Positions 35,150-45,889 of a stretch of 64,000 bases of DNA are shown in pieces. Origin of the DNA: Malaya genurostris (lineage: Eukaryota; Arthropoda; Insecta; Diptera; Culicidae); contig NC_080572.1 in NCBI RefSeq assembly GCF_030247185.1, forward strand, positions 297,586,314 through 297,650,313, read 5' to 3'. A model generated the notes under the pieces. That model saw nothing but the letters and a program-made list of their open reading frames with translations, searched no databases and was not told the DNA's origin. A program made the position numbers and the translations under genes. Every line of letters starts with the position of its first letter. The stretch's first letter is position 1.

Positions 35150-36469
35150 TTTGTTCACTTCTGATTAGTCTGCGCTGAGATACAGTGGACACCGCAAATC
35201 ACGATTTTCAAGAAGCGTCCTCAAAAATACCTCTTCACCGACTTATTTCTCAACATTTTTTCACGAAAAAATTACAAAATACTGTTCGAATGATGCTTTC
35301 TATTATACAAAATATTTGAATTTATTTTGCTGAACGATAGTTCTGAAAAAAATCGCATTTTAGACATTTTAGACCATTTAGACCTTGGTTCAGAATCTGT
35401 CATTTTTTATGGCTGCGTCCTGTTGTTTACACTCCTCTCTAACCACTTGTGCAGTTGTTTATTCGTTTTCATTAGTTTGTTTCGAAATGCGTGGACTTTC
35501 AGCGGAACAACGTCGAAAAATTGTGTACAAATGGTGCACAGAACACGGACTGTCACTGAGAAAGATAGCAAAAATGGAAGGAGTAAGTGAAAAAGTCGTG
35601 CGGAATGCAATCAGGAAGTTCGGTGAGGATAACACCTTTGAGGATAAACCGAAAACGGGTCGAAAAAAAGGTCCTGCTAACCCTCAGCTGGATAAACGTA
35701 TACTGAAGGCGTTCGAGCCAAAGAAGGAGGTTTCAGTTCGGGATGTGGCCAAAATAATGGGCACTTCGTAGTCAAATGTTCTTCGTGCTAAAGAACGTTT
35801 GAATTTTCGAACCTATAAAAAGCAGAAAAAACCAAAACGTAGTCCAGTAACAAGAAACATCGATCAGGCCGAGGGTTCGAAAGCTGTACAATACGATTCT
35901 TGCTGGAAATTCTAGCTGCATAATCATGAACGACGAAACCTACGTGAAACTCGATTACAAATCCTTGCCGGGACCACAATATTATACGGTGCGAGAAGGG
36001 CAAGTGTTAAACCAGTCCGAGACATCGATTAAAGTCGAAAAATTTGGTAAGAAAGCTATGGTTTGGCAAGCAATTTGTAGCTGCGGTAAGATTTCGAAAC
36101 CCTTCATCACCACTGCTTCAATGAACAGCGAAATATACATCAAGGAATGTTCACAAAAACGACTTCTACCCATGATTCGAAGCCACAAGGATCCTGTTGT
36201 CTTCTGATCAGATCTTGCTTCTTGCCACTACTCGAAATCAACGGTAGAATGGTATACTACCAAAAATGTCACTTTCGTCCCAAAAGACATGAATCCACCA
36301 AATTGCCCACAACTTCGACCAATTGATTAATTGTCAAAAGAGTGTCAAAACTTGTCGCCAAGAAGTCTGTACGGAATTTCATGAGGAACGTTCGCAAGAA
36401 GGTGCGCCAGCTAGTCTACAATGGCTAAGTAGCAAACGTTGACAATAATATTCTGTTATTGTAGTCTAA
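35150..36469 (+). mobile_element. Decayed DD37E-related element; right end abuts a rosa-type insertion
   Basis: The transposase remnant (35487-36330) is followed by RNVRKKVRQLVYNG-like C-terminal residues (to about 36427). Clear inverted repeats were not found. A TACAGTGGACACCGCAAATC segment near 35180 could be the left end. The DD41D element starts at 36472, so the right end is either cut off or displaced beyond 37776. Boundaries are therefore approximate. Confidence 0.6.
35487..36430 (+). pseudogene. DD37E-related transposase with substituted catalytic residue
   Basis: It begins MRGLSAEQRRKIVYKWCTEH, with a helix-turn-helix (LRKIAKMEGVSEKVVRNAIR), the KPKTGRKKGP hinge, VSVRDVAKIMGTS with a stop, NVLRAKERLNFRTYKKQKKP, then MNDETYVKLDYKSLPGPQYY (first Asp), WQAICSCGKISKPF, SDLASCHYSKSTVEWY (second Asp) and NPPNCPQLRPID. 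From the second Asp to the last D I count 37 residues, but the expected Glu is Asp (GAT at 36325-36327) and a stop follows at once. Several stops and shifts (35769, 35890, 36206) confirm decay. Related to, but clearly distinct from, the two DD37E copies at 8755 and 17009. Confidence 0.8.
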
Positions 36470-36471
36470 TA

Positions 36472-37774
36472 CAGGGTGATTTTTTAAGAGCTTGAGAACT
36501 TTTTTAAACAATAAAACGCATAAAATTTTGCAAAATCTCATCGGTTCTTTATTTTAAACGTTAGATTGGTACATGACATTTACTTTTTGAAGATAATTTC
36601 ATTTAAATGTTGACCGCGGCTGCGTCTTAGGTGGTCCATTCGGAAAGTCCAATTTTGGGCAACTTTTTCGAGCATTTCGGCCGGAATAGCCTGAATTTCT
36701 TCGGAAATGTTGTCTTCCAAAGCTGGAATAGTTACTGGCTTATTTCTGTAGACTTTAGACTTGACGTAGCCCCACAAAAAATAGTCTAAAGGCGTTAAAT
36801 CGCATGATCTTGGTGGCCAACTTACCGGTCCATTTCTTGAGATGAATTGTTCTCCGAAGTTTTCCCTCAAAATTGCCATAGAATCGCGAGCTGTGTGGCA
36901 TGTAGCGCCATCTTGTTGAAACCACATGTCAACCAAGTTCAGTTCTTCCATTTTTGGCAACAAAAAGTTTGTTAGCATCGAACGATAGCGATCGCCATTC
37001 ACTGTAACGTTGCGTCCAACAGCATCTTTGAAAAAATACGGTCCAATGATTCCACCAGCGTACAAACCACACCAAACAGTGCATTTTTCGGGATGCATGG
37101 GCAGTTCTTGAACGGCTTCTGGTTGCTCTTCACTCCAAATGCGGCAATTTTGCTTATTTACGTAGCCATTCAACCAGAAATGAGCCTCATCGCTGAACAA
37201 AATTTGTCGATAAAAAAGCGGATTTTCTGCCAACTTTTCTAGGGCCCATTCACTGAAAATTCGACGTTGTGGCAGATCGTTCGGCTTCAGTTCTTGCAGG
37301 AGCTGTATTTTATACGGTTTTACACCAAGATCTTTGCGTAAAATCTTCCATGTGGTCGAATAACACAAACCCAATTGCTGCGAACGGCGACGAATAGACA
37401 TTTCACGGTCTTCAGCAACACTCTCAGAAACAGACGCAATATTCTCTTCTGTACGCACTGTACGCATTCGTGTGGTTGGTTTAATGTCCTAAAGTAAACT
37501 GAGTGCGAAACTTGGTCACAATCGCATTAATTGTTTGCTCACTTGGTCGATTATGTAGACCATAAATCGGGCGTAAAGCGCGAAACACATTTCGAACCGA
37601 ACACTGATTTTGGTAATAAAATTCAATGATTTGCAAGCGTTGCTCGTTAGTAAGTCTATTCATGATGAAATGTCAGAGCATACTGAGCAAATAATAATGC
37701 ATGAAAATCATAACCTCAAAAAATCTGAGCAAATACTAATGCATGAAAATCCTAACCTCAAAAAAATCACCTTT
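36472..37774 (-). mobile_element. DD41D (rosa-type) Tc1/mariner element, almost intact
   Basis: The ends are CAGGGTGATTTTTTAAGAGC (left) and AAAGGTGATTTTTTTGAGGT (right, reverse-complemented), each next to TA (36470-36471 and 37775-37776). The right terminal 42 bp are present twice in tandem (37684-37725 and 37726-37768; TGAGCAAATAMTAATGCATG then CTAACCTCAAAAAA). Total 1,303 bp. Coding capacity is well preserved, suggesting a fairly recent insertion. Confidence 0.88.
36580..37663 (-). pseudogene. DD41D transposase, one frameshift from intact
   Basis: The N-terminal frame starts MNRLTNEQRLQIIEFYYQNQ with a helix-turn-helix and ends KFRTQFTLGH at a stop. The remaining 295 residues continue in another frame (DIKPTTRMRTVRTEEN), so one small indel near 37485-37495 separates two otherwise open parts. 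The catalytic region reads ILFSDEAHFWLNG (first Asp), MWFQQDGATCHTA (second) and RSCDLTPLDYFLWGYVKSKV (third). Between the Asp of QQDG and the last Asp (PLDYF) I count 41 residues, the spacing described for the rosa/DD41D family. The total of about 355 residues is normal for the family. Confidence 0.9.
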
Positions 37775-37776
37775 TA

Positions 37777-38460
37777 TTATCAGTATATCGAATAAAATTT
37801 GAATATCTAACACGTGTGTATTATTTACAGCGAAATCAAAGTGCGTCCATACTTTCTGGGACAGTTTTTACTATGTTCACACCAGCAGAAAATAACACTT
37901 TTTAACGATAATAATATAAAGCTAAAACCGAACTGTTCACGCTTGGTTTTTCACAAAACAAACTGCAAAACTATTTACGTCGCAAACATTAAGCAGTTGT
38001 TAAGAAGATAAATGTACGGTGATAACATCCAGAAACTTAAAAAAAAAGCCAGTTAATCTTTCTAGCTATGGATGCTGTTAGCGTTGAGAGACTATGGACA
38101 CTAGTAAGGAAAAACAATTGAAGATTGCATTCCCGGTTTCAAGAAGCTTGGTTTTTCACAATGCCTCGGAAAAATTGGTAAATTATTATGTTGATCGCTC
38201 CAATTTTTCCACTTCTTCACTCAGAAAGTTTTCTTATTCAACTTAGTTGTCAACGTTTCGAAGGGTATTTGCACCAAAAAGCTTCAATTTGGAGCCCCCT
38301 GGAAGTGGACGCAACTAGTCTCAGCGGAAAACAAGAAACAAATAAACACTAGCAATAATAATACTAGAAATACAAATTTAATTTTGATGCAAAGTCCGCT
38401 GAGATTCTATTTATTCATGGTTTGATGTGCAATTTATTAAAGTGAAGTCCCAGTGGAAAA
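37777..38460. other. Unassigned AT-rich sequence
   Basis: Nothing recognised with confidence. TTTGATTTCGCTG-like and GTGCGTCCATACTTTCTGGG sequences near 37830-37862 look like a Tc1-type terminal repeat and could be the displaced right end of the DD37E-related element, but the match to the left side is weak. Confidence 0.4.
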
Positions 38461-38469
38461 AATTTTCTT

Positions 38470-40500
38470 TTAAGGGATCCACAATTTATTTATTATGCTA
38501 TGTTGGAAAGAAAGTAGAAATATTTTAGGTAATTAGTTATTAATATGAAATACTGTTGACGATAAATACATTACAATATAAAACAAAAAACTACATTAGC
38601 TAAATATCTCGTTCAGTGCTTAAAATGGTACTTTAGTCTAGCCGCAAATGTGGCACGATTGCTTATTCCTCGTATATCAGGCGGAAGTGCATTATATTTA
38701 GTTGGACCAACAAAAAGGATCCGTCTTTGACCAAGGCTTGTAGCTGCTCGAACTCGAAACAAATTGTTACTACGGCGTGTTGTTCTAGAATGGGATATAG
38801 TTGGGAACTGTAGGTTATGGTGTACTGTGGATTTATACAAATTATCATGGATGAATAGCAACGTTTGGACATCACATAAGTATGTCATTGGTAAAACATT
38901 ATAGTTTCTGTCAGAGTATAACAATAGACTCGAGAATAGTAAGGGTTTATTGAAAATGATTTTTAGGCGTCTGTTTTGTAGAGTTTGGAGTTTCTTCAGA
39001 TAAGAACTAGCGGCTCGCCCCCACACCGATACCAAGTAGTTGAGCTGTGAATGGATTTAAGCAAAATAAAAATTTAACAGAACACGCTGAGGAATAAAGG
39101 ACTTGACTTTCCATAAAATACCGCAGTACGACGCCACGTGCTTGGCAACAAACTTTATGTGGTGAGCCCAGGTTAATGTGGGGTCGCAATATATGCCCAG
39201 ATACTTGAAATAGTCAACTTTTTCAATAATATTGTGTCCGAGCTGAGGAGGATTATGCGTTGATATAATTTTCCTTCTGGAACGGAAAATCATATACTTA
39301 GTCTTTGTGGCATTTAATGATAATAAGTTCGCATTAAAATATTGATCATGAGTTCTTTAATCACTTTCCATTGAGTTAATAATAGCATTGATGTCACTGT
39401 CAGGATAGAACAGAGCTGTGTCGTCGGTGAATAGTCGTGGAGTTCCTTTAAGGTGTAAATTACCTATGTCATTAATATATAAAAGAAACAATAGTGGTCC
39501 AATATTACTTCCTTGTGGAACACCAATGTTTATTGGAGCAAGGTTGCTGCTGTCACTTTCGATGGATACAAATTGTTTTCTATTAGTCAAGTAACTACGG
39601 ATAATTGAATTAGCAATGCCCCTGATCCCATAGCAATCGAGTTTGTCCAAAAGTATACTATGATCTAATGTATCAAAAGCTTTTTTAAGGTCTAAAATAA
39701 TGCACCAACTATATTTACTAATTCAATTATAGCGGTAGGTGTGCTAGAACCTTGTCTGAAGCCATATTGGAATTTAAAGAGGATATTATGTTTACTTAGG
39801 AATTTGATAAGTCTAGTGACTAGAAGTTTTTCAAATATTTTGTTGAATACGGATAATGTAGATATAGGACGGTAATTATTACAATCACAACGGTCACCCG
39901 ATTTGAACACAGGGATGACTTTAGCCACCTTGAGGCAATCAGGGTAGTAACCGGTCTGAATAATTACGTTAAAGCACTAAGAGAGTATTTTAGCGAATGC
40001 AAAGGAATTATGTTTTAGTACACTGACAGAGACGTTATCAGGGCCGTTACTCTTCTTATTATCCAAACCTTGTATTAACAGTATCACTTCATTTACAGAT
40101 GAAGGACGTAGAAAAATAGAATCACAAACACGACGAACGTTACTTATTGGACAAAAAGATGAGTTTACAGGAATAGCTTTAGCTAATTCGTTACCAATAT
40201 TTGAAAAGAATTTGTTGAAAATATCACAAACTTCCTTGTTGTCATTAATGTTGTTGCCCCTATCGATCAAGCGTATCTTATCCTTTTCTTTTGTTAGTCC
40301 GAACGTAGATTTAAGATTTGTCCAAAATTTCGAATGAGGTACGTTAGTGAGAAGGTTTTCATAATTTATTTTATTCGCCATTTTCATGGAATCGACCTTT
40401 TGAGAGATATGTGATAGCATTTGTTTGAGATGCTGATCGTGGTTGCTTGCCTTAATACGTAATTGCTTTTTATTTTCACTAGTGTCCATAAATCAAAGGT
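38470..40500 (-). mobile_element. CR1/Jockey-like non-LTR retrotransposon, 5'-truncated
   Basis: On the minus strand the element holds the linker, reverse transcriptase and C-terminal region but no endonuclease, so it is truncated at about 40500. The 3' boundary is approximate (38470-38600), and no poly(A) is obvious. Confidence 0.8.
38613..40489 (-). pseudogene. Reverse transcriptase of CR1/Jockey-like element, frameshifted
   Basis: The minus strand reads, in order: linker (FWTNLKSTFGLTKEKDKIRL, DNKKSNGPDNVSVSVLKHN), then MAKVIPVFKSGDRCDCNNYR, PISTLSVFNKIFEKLL, FQYGFRQGSSTPTAIIEL, a motif A region lost near 39690, INIGVPQGSNIGPLLF (motif B), LFTDDTALFYPDSD (motif C), DYFKYLGIYCDPTLTWAHHI (thumb) and a C-terminal LPPDIRGISNRATFAARLKY. 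The usual F/YADD of motif C is FTDD here. Frame breaks fall near 39980, 39690, 39355 and 39050. The protein would be a target-primed reverse transcriptase but is inactive as written. Confidence 0.85.
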
Positions 40501-40539
40501 CATCCATGGGCAATGAAACAAACAAAAAAAGTCTTGTCT

Positions 40540-40790
40540 TAAAACAAACAAAAAAACAAGCATGGTTGTACCAGTTTCCAGTTTTGTTTTGTCATGATTT
40601 CATGGCTACTCTGATGGAAAACTGATTCGATAAACGCTTGTCAGCTGACGGAAAATGCTAGCAGGGTTGTGCTTGAATGATCATTATATCATGTTATTTT
40701 GGGAAAACATGTTTTAATGTGACGTTTCTGAGTATGAAAAAAACACGGAAGAAAAACATGTTATTTTAACTCATAGTGTGAACGTAGTAT
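40540..40790 (+). repeat. Dispersed ~240-bp repeat, copy 1
   Basis: This matches the reverse complement of 59655-59885 throughout: ATGGTTGTA, AGTTTCCAG, TCATGGCTACT, GATGGAAAACTGAT, AAAATGCTAGCAGGGTTGTG, AAACATGTTTTAATGTGACG and GGAAGAAAAACATG occur in the same order. No clear inverted ends are visible. It begins beside the truncated 5' end of the CR1/Jockey-like element. Confidence 0.8.
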
Positions 40791-42081
40791 AATTCTTCTC
40801 CTTTTTTTATTCGAACTAGAAGATTATCTCGTTGTGCGACGGTTGCAAAAATACTCTAAACACCACTAACAACCGATTTCTTCCAAAAAGTATAGAAGGG
40901 TGAGGTGCCTTCGCAAAAAGTGACCAGACTTTCCCGTAATCAGTATTGATATTCAGCAGCAAGATTAATACTAAGCCAGGCCCGTACCCAGGATTTCGTT
41001 TCGTGAGGGGCCCGAAGATGAAAAAATAATGTTACTGAAGACTGCTTATGTAGCTAATTCTCGGTGTGCCATTTACGGGTGTTTTTAACAGACACTTTAA
41101 ACTTTTCCACAGGAACTGTTATTGTATTACATTATTGTCTGAGACCTTCTAAATAATTATATATATGTTTTTGATTTCGGGAGGGGCCCGGGCCCAGAGG
41201 GGGGACGTGACTGTATTCAGCCACAGTAGAACTGAAAGTTATTTGACAGTAACTTGCAAAAAATTTAACTTCTTTCGGTAGCGTGTATCGGAATCCAATG
41301 GGACTCTAAATCGATGTAATTTGACTGCAAATTGTTCGAAAGGGTGAGGCTTTTTTCAACCTTTCCTACGCTAAAAATCTTGCTCGAATTGCCATGTTTC
41401 CGAGGAAGTTTAACACTCTTCAGCAGCTGAAATTCCAGAACGCGTTGCCCCGAACGATGGACGATTGTTGTTGTTTTATGGTTTCCCTTTTCTTTACAAA
41501 ATTTAGCATCTCGTGACGCCCAAATTGATGGTTACAAAGTAATGCATTATGTCTGACTCCACCTCGTCGTTCGTTCGTTCGTGACTCCGTGATTAAAATC
41601 GATTTTGCTTGCTTCATGCGATAAAACTTAATCATAATTTGTGAATTTATGTAACAAACGAATGATCTCGAACGTCGGGGTTCACAAATTTAGATTGTGG
41701 AATTCGCTGCAATTTATCATACATTCAAGGTATGATTTATGGCTCATCAAACTCAATCGAATGACGATTTGGTAATTCCGTAATAAAAAAAAATATGTCG
41801 CATGCCATGAATACGAAATAAACACGGGAGTTGTTTGATTATTTTGATAGGCAAATGAAAGAAAAAAACCTAGCGATTAAAATGCATAATTGACGCAACG
41901 AATGATGTTGCGAATTATGAAGAACATGTAAATTTTCGCGTGCGGCTGTGGTCTGTTTTGCATTCGGTCCAACATGGGAGGGAGGGTGGCTGACATAAAT
42001 GCATAATTTTTTTTAGCTCTACATCGATGCGATAAATCAATCAGCAATTTCACTGATCAAGGTTTTAACATCTTTGCGTTA
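40791..42081. other. Sequence upstream of the large exon; one possible repeat scrap
   Basis: Presumed intron or 5' flank of the host gene. A segment from 40975 (GGCCCGTACCCAGGATTTCG, GAGGGGCCCGAAG) to 41215 (GGGAGGGGCCCGGGCCCAG) looks like a repeat scrap, as GGGGCCC motifs occur at both sides. No earlier exon can be identified, though the acceptor at 42094 requires one. Confidence 0.5.
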
Positions 42082-42095
42082 TTTTTTTCTTACAG
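42082..42095 (+). promoter_or_regulatory. Splice acceptor of the large coding exon
   Basis: A pyrimidine tract followed by ACAG (TTTTTTTCTTACAG) ends at 42095. In the 47 bases between it and the ATG the coding frame contains TGA and TAG, so translation cannot enter from an upstream exon in this frame. The start codon must therefore be in this exon and the upstream exon(s) are untranslated. Confidence 0.8.
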
Positions 42096-42142
42096 GTCCC
42101 TGATTGCTATTTGCCACCGGGCGGTGGCCACGCTAGCCACCG

Positions 42143-45100
42143 ATGATGTCGAACTCCAGCAGAACGCTGCCGTCGGCTGGTGAGAAGCGTCCAGCCGACA
42201 AGCAGCCGAGTTTCATCCAACGATTCTACCTCTTCGGTCACAGCCCAAACAATTCCGGTAGCAGTTCAGCGTCGAACTCCACTACGCCGGGAACGCCGGA
42301 TCGTTTACCGTCGTTGTCGTCGTCGTCTATTAAGAAGCCAAAAAAGAAACCCACAGCCGATGAGTCCGACTTGGACGAATCTCAAAACTACAGCGTTCAA
42401 CGTCTGAAACAGTTCTGGAACAATCGACTGAGCTCAAGCGCGGCAACGAGTGAAATCGCCTTGTCGAGAAAATTGAAAAGCATCACCTTGGGATCAACCA
42501 GTTCAATCAGAAAACCGTCGACACCGGAATTTCTCAAAAGGAACGGTTCCACACGGGGTTCGGCTTCCCGTCGAAACATCGTTCGGAACAGTTTGATTCC
42601 ACTGTACTCGAATCCAACGCCGAAGAAAGTGGCCAGTCCAAAGCCTAGTCGAGTCCGGGAAAGCCCCAAAGAAACAACAGCTACGACGGCTGCCAGTGCT
42701 GCCCCCCAGAAACGTCCATGCGTAGTCTTGAGTCCGACCAAAGATCTGAAAAAAGAAAAACGATCGTGCATCGAACGGGTCGGTTACCATGCTGGGTTTC
42801 CGTTGGTAACCGCAACGGTCAACGGTGGACAAATCAACTGGGCTCGACGTGTCGAACTTCTTGGCATTAAACCGCTGAACAGTTCAACGGAAGCAGAACT
42901 GCCGAAAATGCCGATCAAAGTCGAAAACTACGTGAACAACTTTATCGATGTGGACATTCAGTCCGGACCTCCGGTCGAAGAAGTGCCCGTGATTTCCAAT
43001 GAAAAGGTAGAGGTGACCCCTGTAAAACTGGAACCAAGAGATTCGCTAGATAGTAAGAAAAGCTCCAGTTCAGGTGACACGCTTTCGCTTGGACGACGGC
43101 ATGGAACTCCAACCCGGAAGGTCAGCTTTAGAACCACAACCTCACCGTTCAACCGCAAACTACTTCACCCGAGCGGAAACAAGGTAGCAGCCTTAACGAA
43201 CAAGTTCAACAAACTGATTCAGCAGGATGCTGCCATCTTGGAGGAGGTTCGTAAACGTGGAGGTTACCTGCATAAGTCCGGTGGTCACGTTTACAAGGTA
43301 GTCGACGGTGATGGAAACGGTAGTCTACGGAAAAAATCCGTAGCCGCTGTCGCCACCAAAACCGACGACTGTTCGGAAGAAGTGGTGACGGTAACTGGGA
43401 AGGGATCCTGCCGGAAGGTTGCTGCGGTAAAGAAACGTCCCAGTCTCCGGAAGAATCTGTATCGGAAACCGGAATGGGAAGCGAACCGGGCTTCGTTGTG
43501 CGTAAAGGAAGCACTGGAAATATTCGAACCGAATCAACATCACCAACAGGCGACGGAACCGAAGACGAACCGAAAACCGCCAGCCGGTCAAGCCAAACCC
43601 AAAGTGCCGGATAAAAGTGACCAGGTGATTCAGAAAACCAAGGAACTCAAGTGCAAGAAAGCGATCGTTCAAATCGATGCCAAAAGTTGTGATAGTAGCG
43701 AGGAGGTAGCTTTAAGCGGGGTGCCAAATAGTATTAGTGAACAAATCAATATTAGAAGTGAGAACAGAAATGAAGAACTCACCAGCAATACTCGAACGGT
43801 TGAGGATAGTTGTGAAGAATCAACAGTTGAAAACCATGAACTGACTGAGGAAGTCCACGAAAAGACTCCGGAGTACTCTGTGGTTAGGAAGAAGGTTGAA
43901 TCAATGACAACGGAACTGGAAGTCCCCGTAAAAGAAGACGAAGAAGAAACTGTAAATAAGCCGAAAATAGAGAAAAACAAAGATAAGTTAGATAGTAGTA
44001 GTAGCATTAAACCTAGTAAATTGGAGAAAAGTGCAAAACCTGGTTCAGCGAAGCAGAAAAGTGCGGTTCAGAAAATCTACGAAAAGTTCACATTCCGATC
44101 GACGAAGAAGATCAACCTGAACCCGGAGCGGACGGCGGCCAGTGAATCTCAACTGAACACCGCGGTGGAGTCGGAGGATAGATTACTGTTCATCCCGGAC
44201 AACAAATTGACCCGGAAGTCGTTCATTTCGTCAATCGAAATTCCGACCATTTATATCGAAGAATCGCAGGAGAGCAGCTCCGATCCCGCGGATAAAAAGA
44301 TAGTCGACGCAATCCGTTCGCTGAACCTGAAGATCGACAATCTGTCCCGAAGTTTCAGTGATTTGACGATTAAAGATACGGACCAGGAGTGCGCGGTGGG
44401 GCCGACCGTCCAACCGAACAACTCCTTCCTGTTCCGGAGTATGACTAAAATCAGCACCGGAACGGAGACGGCCATCAGTCAGATGAACATCGTGCAAGCG
44501 GTGAATACAGTGCTGATCAATAAATCCGTCTCGATGGACGATCATCATTTTCCCTGTCGCGATAACCTGGATCGGTTGAGCTTAGGTGAAAAAACGAATC
44601 AAATCGAAAACGACTACGAAGTTATGGCGCGAGCAGAGTCTCCGAACAGGCTGACTACTGGTTCTGAGATGAACAGCACTCTTAGCATCGATATCATGGA
44701 ACTAACCTCCAAGATCGAGTCCTTCGTGTACAAAGCGAAGCTCTCGGAGGACATGTTTTCTGCTCGAAAGAATCCACCTACCATCGAAAAGACGGTAGAA
44801 GTGGACACGGCGAGCGTCAACAGTTACGAATCATTCGAGAACTATGAATCGATCGACCGATCGAACGACCCGTTACCTAAAGAGGAAGACGCGTACGAAA
44901 TCTGTAATCCTCCGGAACCGCCACCTCCACGGAACGAAAGTAAACAGACACACGAGTTGACACTGCCACAACCGAAACGAAACCTAACCGGATCTCCCAA
45001 CTTCCTGTCAAAGCATGAATCCATCTATCAACCGAGCTACGAGAAGATCAAGTACGACAAATCACCACCACGTCCTCCGAAGTCAGAGGAAGTTCCACTG

Positions 45101-45579
45101 CCTCCGCGCAACAGTGTTCCAATGGATCTCATCGTACGCGAGCCGTCGATATCTCCTACCTTGTCGGAGATCGAACCCATCTACGAGGAAAACATCTACG
45201 ACACGATCCGTAGCTGTGACGGCGTAGATTACGACGATCCGAACGGAAGTGCCGAAACGGTGACCAATCACCGGCCGAAAGCTAGTCTACCGGCGGATGC
45301 CGTTTCGATCGTGTCTTCCAATTGTTACGAATCGATCGGTTCGAAGCTGACGATGGAATTCCTGAGGCACGGCATCGTGACCCTGCCCCGGATGGGTTCC
45401 ATTTCGACACTGGCCTCCGATCAGATCACCAACAGTCTGTACGGGTGTCAGCTGGAAGTGCAAAGCATGACGCCACCTAGTGAGCGCGGAAGCGACACCA
45501 GCAACAGTGCCGAGTGGACGGACATTTCCGACGATGAGGATGACGAGGGAAGCGACTCCAGGAGGAACAATTTCATTAT
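42143..45579 (+). CDS. Large disordered scaffold-like protein, first coding exon
   Basis: This exon encodes about 1,145 residues open throughout. I do not recognise the family. Residues 1-340 are Ser/Lys/Pro-rich. More conserved-looking segments are FIQRFYLFG (25-33), VQRLKQFWNNRL (about 83-94), FPLVTATVNGGQINWARRVE (about 219-238), ALTNKFNKLIQQDAAILEEV (about 350-369) with GGYLHKSGGHVYKVVDGDGN just after, and KSAVQKIYEKFTF (about 637-649). Pro-rich SH3-type motifs are PPEPPPPR (about 923) and PPRPPKSEEVPLPPRN (about 974-989). Tyrosines in acidic or hydrophobic contexts (YESI, IYEENIYDTI near 1013, YESIGS near 1061) resemble SH2 docking sites. The end is acidic (EWTDISDDEDDEG, about 1123). 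No transmembrane segment or signal peptide is seen. MM at the start gives two candidate ATGs (42143 and 42146); the second has A at -3. A cytoplasmic adaptor or an N-terminal tail of a signalling protein such as a Rho exchange factor is a guess. The frame stops at 45583 only if the intron is read through. Confidence 0.9.
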
Positions 45580-45643
45580 GTGAGTAGTTCGGATTGGATT
45601 TGTGTTTTTGTGTGATGATTTCGAGTACCATTTTCTGTTCCAG
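45580..45643 (+). other. Short 64-bp intron
   Basis: Donor GTGAGTAG at 45580 and acceptor TTTTCTGTTCCAG ending at 45643. Splicing removes the stop at 45581-45583 and joins ATT across the junction (two bases from the first exon, one from the second). The small size is typical of insect introns. Confidence 0.8.
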
Positions 45644-45783
45644 TGTCCGGAAGCGAAATAAAAATCACCAAACGCCGGTTTGGTCCCGAAAGGTTCGACA
45701 CAAGTTGGCCTTCCAGCAGCATCAGCAGCAGGAATATCAACAGCAACAAGATCCGTTGATGCCGGATCAGCGCAAGCTAGAAG
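45644..45783 (+). CDS. Second coding exon of the large scaffold-like protein
   Basis: Continues the frame after the 64-bp intron: VRKRNKNHQTPVWSRKVRHK, then LAFQQHQQQEYQQQQDPLMP and DQRKLE, with a split Gly codon at the donor AAG|GTGAGT (45784). The segment is very basic at first and then Gln-rich, following the acidic end of the first exon. The next exon is not visible. The intron that follows runs into the repeat array and may extend to the right edge of the window. Confidence 0.8.
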
Positions 45784-45889
45784 GTGAGTTTTGTATGACG
45801 TTTCTGGGATTCTTTCGACTAGATATCGGAAGGATGTTTTAATTATTAGTTCAAATAATTGTTTAATTTATCAAACACAAAAAAAAACA

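Noticed and set aside
42143..45783. Naming the large gene as a Rho exchange factor (ephexin-like)
   Set aside because: The architecture would fit a long N-terminal tail of such a protein, but no DH, PH or SH3 domain is visible here, so no symbol is given.
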